Part shown: positions 61,911 to 64,000 of the stretch, one piece after another | Layout: each line of letters begins with the position of its first letter | How positions within the stretch are numbered: the first letter of the stretch is position 1 | Assembly: GCA_964636885.1 (NCBI GenBank) | Contig: CAZWVA010000006.1 | Span: 8,981-72,980 of the forward strand | Source of the DNA: CAZWVA01 sp964636885 | GTDB taxonomy: Bacteria; Desulfobacterota_D; UBA1144; Nemesobacterales; CSP1-2 | Direction: 5' to 3' | DNA: 64,000 nucleotides | Notes under the pieces: model-generated | Seen by the model: only the letters and a program-made list of their open reading frames with translations | What the model was told of the DNA's origin: nothing | Database searches by the model: none | Position numbers and translations under genes: made by a program

Positions 61911-63800
61911 ATGAAGACAATGAGATTATTACTCATAAATCCAAGGTTTCCTGAAAGCTTTTGGAGCTTTAAATGGGCCGTAGATACGGTTATGCCCGGT
62001 AATATAAGAACGATAAACCCTCCTTTGGGACTGGCTACGCTTGCGGCGATGTGCCCTTCTCACTGGGAGGTTGAAATAATCGATGAGAATATAGAGTCCA
62101 TACCCTTGCATCCCAAAGCGGATATAATAGGGATCTGCGGAATGGGCGTTCAGTTTAAGAGGCAGAGGGAACTCTTAACCTTCTATAAGAACAAGGGGTA
62201 CTATGTCGTTGCTGGTGGAAGCTACGCCTCACTCTGCCCTGAGTATTATGAACATCTTGCAGATACCGTTGTGGCAGGTGAGGCCGAGTATATATGGAGG
62301 GATTTTTGCAGGGACTTCGAGTCTGGGGTTCCCAAAAAGCTCTATCGCGAAACGGGTGAGGTTTCTCTTGAAGATTCTCCTGTTCCACGTTTTGACCTCT
62401 TAAAGTTGGATAGATACCAGGCGGTAAGCTTGCAGTTCTCGAGGGGATGTCCTTTCCGCTGCGAGTTCTGTGACATTATAATCATGTTTGGACGTAAACC
62501 CAGAACCAAATCATTTGAACAGGTGGGTAGGGAACTCGATGAACTGAGAAGATTAAATATAAGAAACGTCTTTTTTGTCGATGACAACCTGATCGGAAAT
62601 AAGCCCGTTGCCAAGAAGCTCATGGTGTTTCTCAGGGACTATCAAAAGAAACACAACTATAGATTCCTCTTTGGGACGGAGGCCTCTTTAAACCTCGCCC
62701 AGGACGACGAGCTTCTTAGGCTCTTCCGAGAAGCCAACTTCGGGTGGGTTTTTATTGGAATCGAGTCCCCGGATGAGGAGAGTTTAAAGGAAACCTTGAA
62801 ATTTCAAAACACACGGCAGGATATACTCTCTTCGATTATGAAGATCTACTCTTACGGCATCGAGGTTCTTGCCGGGTTTATCGTTGGGTTTGATAACGAT
62901 ACGGTTCGCACCTTTGACCTACAGTACGAGTTTATAAAGAAGTCGGGGATTCAGGCGGCGATGATCGGGCTTTTAACCGCTATCCCGAAAACCCCTCTAT
63001 ATGAGAGACTGGAGAAGGAGGGGAGACTCATGCCTGATGCGATTAGCGCAACGGATAACACGAAGCTACGCACGAACGTTATTCCTAAGCGGATGAGCTA
63101 CGATGAGATGATAAACGGCTATCGCAACCTCTATTACAGGTTGCTTAAGGATCGAACTATTGCAGACCGTATCAGGAACAAGACCCGTTATCTGAAGGAT
63201 CCGATCTACAGAAACGTGTATCCCCTTGGAACGCAGTTAAAGTCCCTGGTCAAGTTTATCACTAAAGGGGTAATACCGGGGGGGATTTCGCGTATCTACC
63301 ATTTCTTGAGATCCATACCCTTCTTGAGACCTAACCAGATCCACGTTGTGATACAGGATTGGGTTGTCGGACTGGCAATGAAGGACTACGTTGATCGTCA
63401 TTTCGTTCAGGAATACGATAGAGTGAATCAAAAGGCGGATACCTACCTCGGGTTAATCGAGAAGGCATTCCAGGGCTATCTCAACGGTGGTGTACTGGAG
63501 GTATCTCTAAAACAGATGAAAAACGCCGCCGCCAACCTTTCCATCTCGATTAAGGGACTACTGGATCACGATTTCTTTGTAAGAGCTGCAAATCACCTGG
63601 AGCAGGTTCTTAAAAACACGACCTCTTCTGTTACCCTTCACATAGAGGAGTTTCACGAGCCCCATCTGGAGCATCTAAATCGCCTCCTGAAACGGCTTTC
63701 GCGCTACGGCGATAGGATATATATCTCTGTCCACGAAGGGCTGAGGGACACGGTTAACGTTGACTCCTCTGTATTTAATCTCGTTCTGGAAAAGGCGTAA
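61911..63800 (+). CDS. B12-binding-domain radical SAM protein with a STAS-like tail
   Basis: A 629-residue protein. Residues 1-150 are a cobalamin-binding-like Rossmann domain (LLLINPRFPESFW; INPPLGLATLAAMCPSHW). The radical SAM motif follows in SRGCPFRCEFCDIIIMFGRKPR (CX3CX2C), with DDNLIGNKP and FIVGFDNDTVRTFDLQ, as in the HpnP/HpnJ-type (DUF4070) branch. After about residue 380 comes a long helical extension, and the last 60 residues (VTLHIEEFHEPHLEHLNRLL ... NVDSSVFNLV) look like a STAS domain. It may methylate or rearrange a lipid or hopanoid; this is inference. ATG at 61920 is an alternative start. Confidence 0.86.
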   Translation: MKTMRLLLINPRFPESFWSFKWAVDTVMPGNIRTINPPLGLATLAAMCPSHWEVEIIDENIESIPLHPKADIIGICGMGVQFKRQRELLTFYKNKGYYVVAGGSYASLCPEYYEHLADTVVAGEAEYIWRDFCRDFESGVPKKLYRETGEVSLEDSPVPRFDLLKLDRYQAVSLQFSRGCPFRCEFCDIIIMFGRKPRTKSFEQVGRELDELRRLNIRNVFFVDDNLIGNKPVAKKLMVFLRDYQKKHNYRFLFGTEASLNLAQDDELLRLFREANFGWVFIGIESPDEESLKETLKFQNTRQDILSSIMKIYSYGIEVLAGFIVGFDNDTVRTFDLQYEFIKKSGIQAAMIGLLTAIPKTPLYERLEKEGRLMPDAISATDNTKLRTNVIPKRMSYDEMINGYRNLYYRLLKDRTIADRIRNKTRYLKDPIYRNVYPLGTQLKSLVKFITKGVIPGGISRIYHFLRSIPFLRPNQIHVVIQDWVVGLAMKDYVDRHFVQEYDRVNQKADTYLGLIEKAFQGYLNGGVLEVSLKQMKNAAANLSISIKGLLDHDFFVRAANHLEQVLKNTTSSVTLHIEEFHEPHLEHLNRLLKRLSRYGDRIYISVHEGLRDTVNVDSSVFNLVLEKA

Positions 63801-63899
63801 GCCGCTTGGGTTGGGGGTGGTTAGATACTGACTCACCATTGATTTGAGGATGCTTCCGAGCGTAGGAGAGGATAAAAGGGATTTTTGACCGAAGTATCC

Positions 63900-63929
63900 T
63901 TGACAGCAAGCGTTTTACCAAAGTAAAAT
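63900..63929 (+). promoter_or_regulatory. Promoter of the tRNA-Val gene
   Basis: TTGACA (63900-63905), spacer of 18 bases, TAAAAT (63924-63929), 18 bases before the tRNA. Confidence 0.65.
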
Positions 63930-63947
63930 AAAGATTTACGATTTCTT

Positions 63948-64000
63948 GAGCGCGTAGCTCAGGGGGAGAGCGCTTGCTTGACGCGCAAGAGGTCGCAGGT
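63948..64000 (+). tRNA. tRNA-Val (GAC), 3' end outside window
   Basis: Acceptor strand GAGCGCG (63948-63954) followed by TA, D-arm AGCTCAGGGGGAGAGC, anticodon stem CTTGC/GCAAG with loop TTGACGC and anticodon GAC, then AGGTC and the beginning of the T-arm (GCAGGT). The sequence stops before the T-loop. The pairing of the visible arms is complete. Confidence 0.93.

Noticed and set aside
1..64000. CRISPR array, insertion sequence, prophage or defence island
   Set aside because: No regularly spaced repeats, transposase, integrase, phage structural or restriction genes are visible; apart from one toxin-antitoxin-like pair the gene content is housekeeping.

Overview
The window looks like chromosomal core DNA of a Gram-negative, deltaproteobacterium-like organism (Desulfobacterota or a related uncultured lineage such as Dadabacteria). 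Pointers are a gspL-gspM-gspN set, tatA, lipoprotein signal peptides, an ETF:quinone oxidoreductase, the futalosine menaquinone enzyme MqnC and a DUF1015 protein. Base composition is moderate; arginine is mostly AGG/AGA and isoleucine often ATA. The lineage call is inference. Three runs of N (9548-9557, 36065-36103, 36796-36835) show a gapped draft assembly, each gap inside a gene.

Layout. 1-9.8 kb: a lipid kinase cut by the window edge, a lone Lrp-type domain, a penicillin-acylase-family hydrolase, a BolA-glutaredoxin pair, an ECF sigma factor with a TetR regulator sharing the same putative operator, two secreted proteins of unknown function (one apparently switched out of frame at a run of eight G), a Lon-N-like protein, a hydrolase and YqgF. 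10-18 kb: tsaC, DUF1015, moeA, radC, mnmE, a parS plus DnaA-box region, then pabB-pabC. 18-19 kb: a small toxin-antitoxin-like cluster with a near-leaderless first gene. 19-27 kb: ETF-QO, a lytic transglycosylase, a DsbA-like protein, tyrA-hisC, fmt, comF. 27-30.3 kb: dnaN-dnaA with dense DnaA boxes between and upstream, the best origin candidate.

30-50 kb: a UMF1-type transporter, a TetR/acyl-ligase-ACP-acyltransferase operon with a FadR-like operator, Fur, KDPG aldolase, glycogen synthase, a methyltransferase, a tryptophan/tyrosine-rich secreted protein behind a sigma-54-type promoter, mqnC, a PhoU-like protein, a cation efflux protein, an SbcD-like nuclease, a class V aminotransferase, prfB with its programmed frameshift, and nadK. 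50-64 kb: gspLMN, cupin, PilZ, tatA, methylmalonyl-CoA epimerase, an NAD-type isocitrate dehydrogenase, a thioesterase, TenA, a methyltransferase, a sucrase/ferredoxin-like protein, a flavin reductase, a B12 radical SAM protein with a STAS-like tail, and a tRNA-Val(GAC) cut by the right edge.

Most of the window is housekeeping. I found no CRISPR array, insertion sequence, prophage or defence island. The most unusual items are the poly-G switch in front of a secreted protein, the parS/DnaA-box site beside mnmE, the ACP-fused acyl ligase/acyltransferase with its operator, the ETF-QO lacking one cluster cysteine, the sigma-54-type promoter of the W/Y-rich protein, and the near-leaderless toxin promoter overlapped by a dyad.
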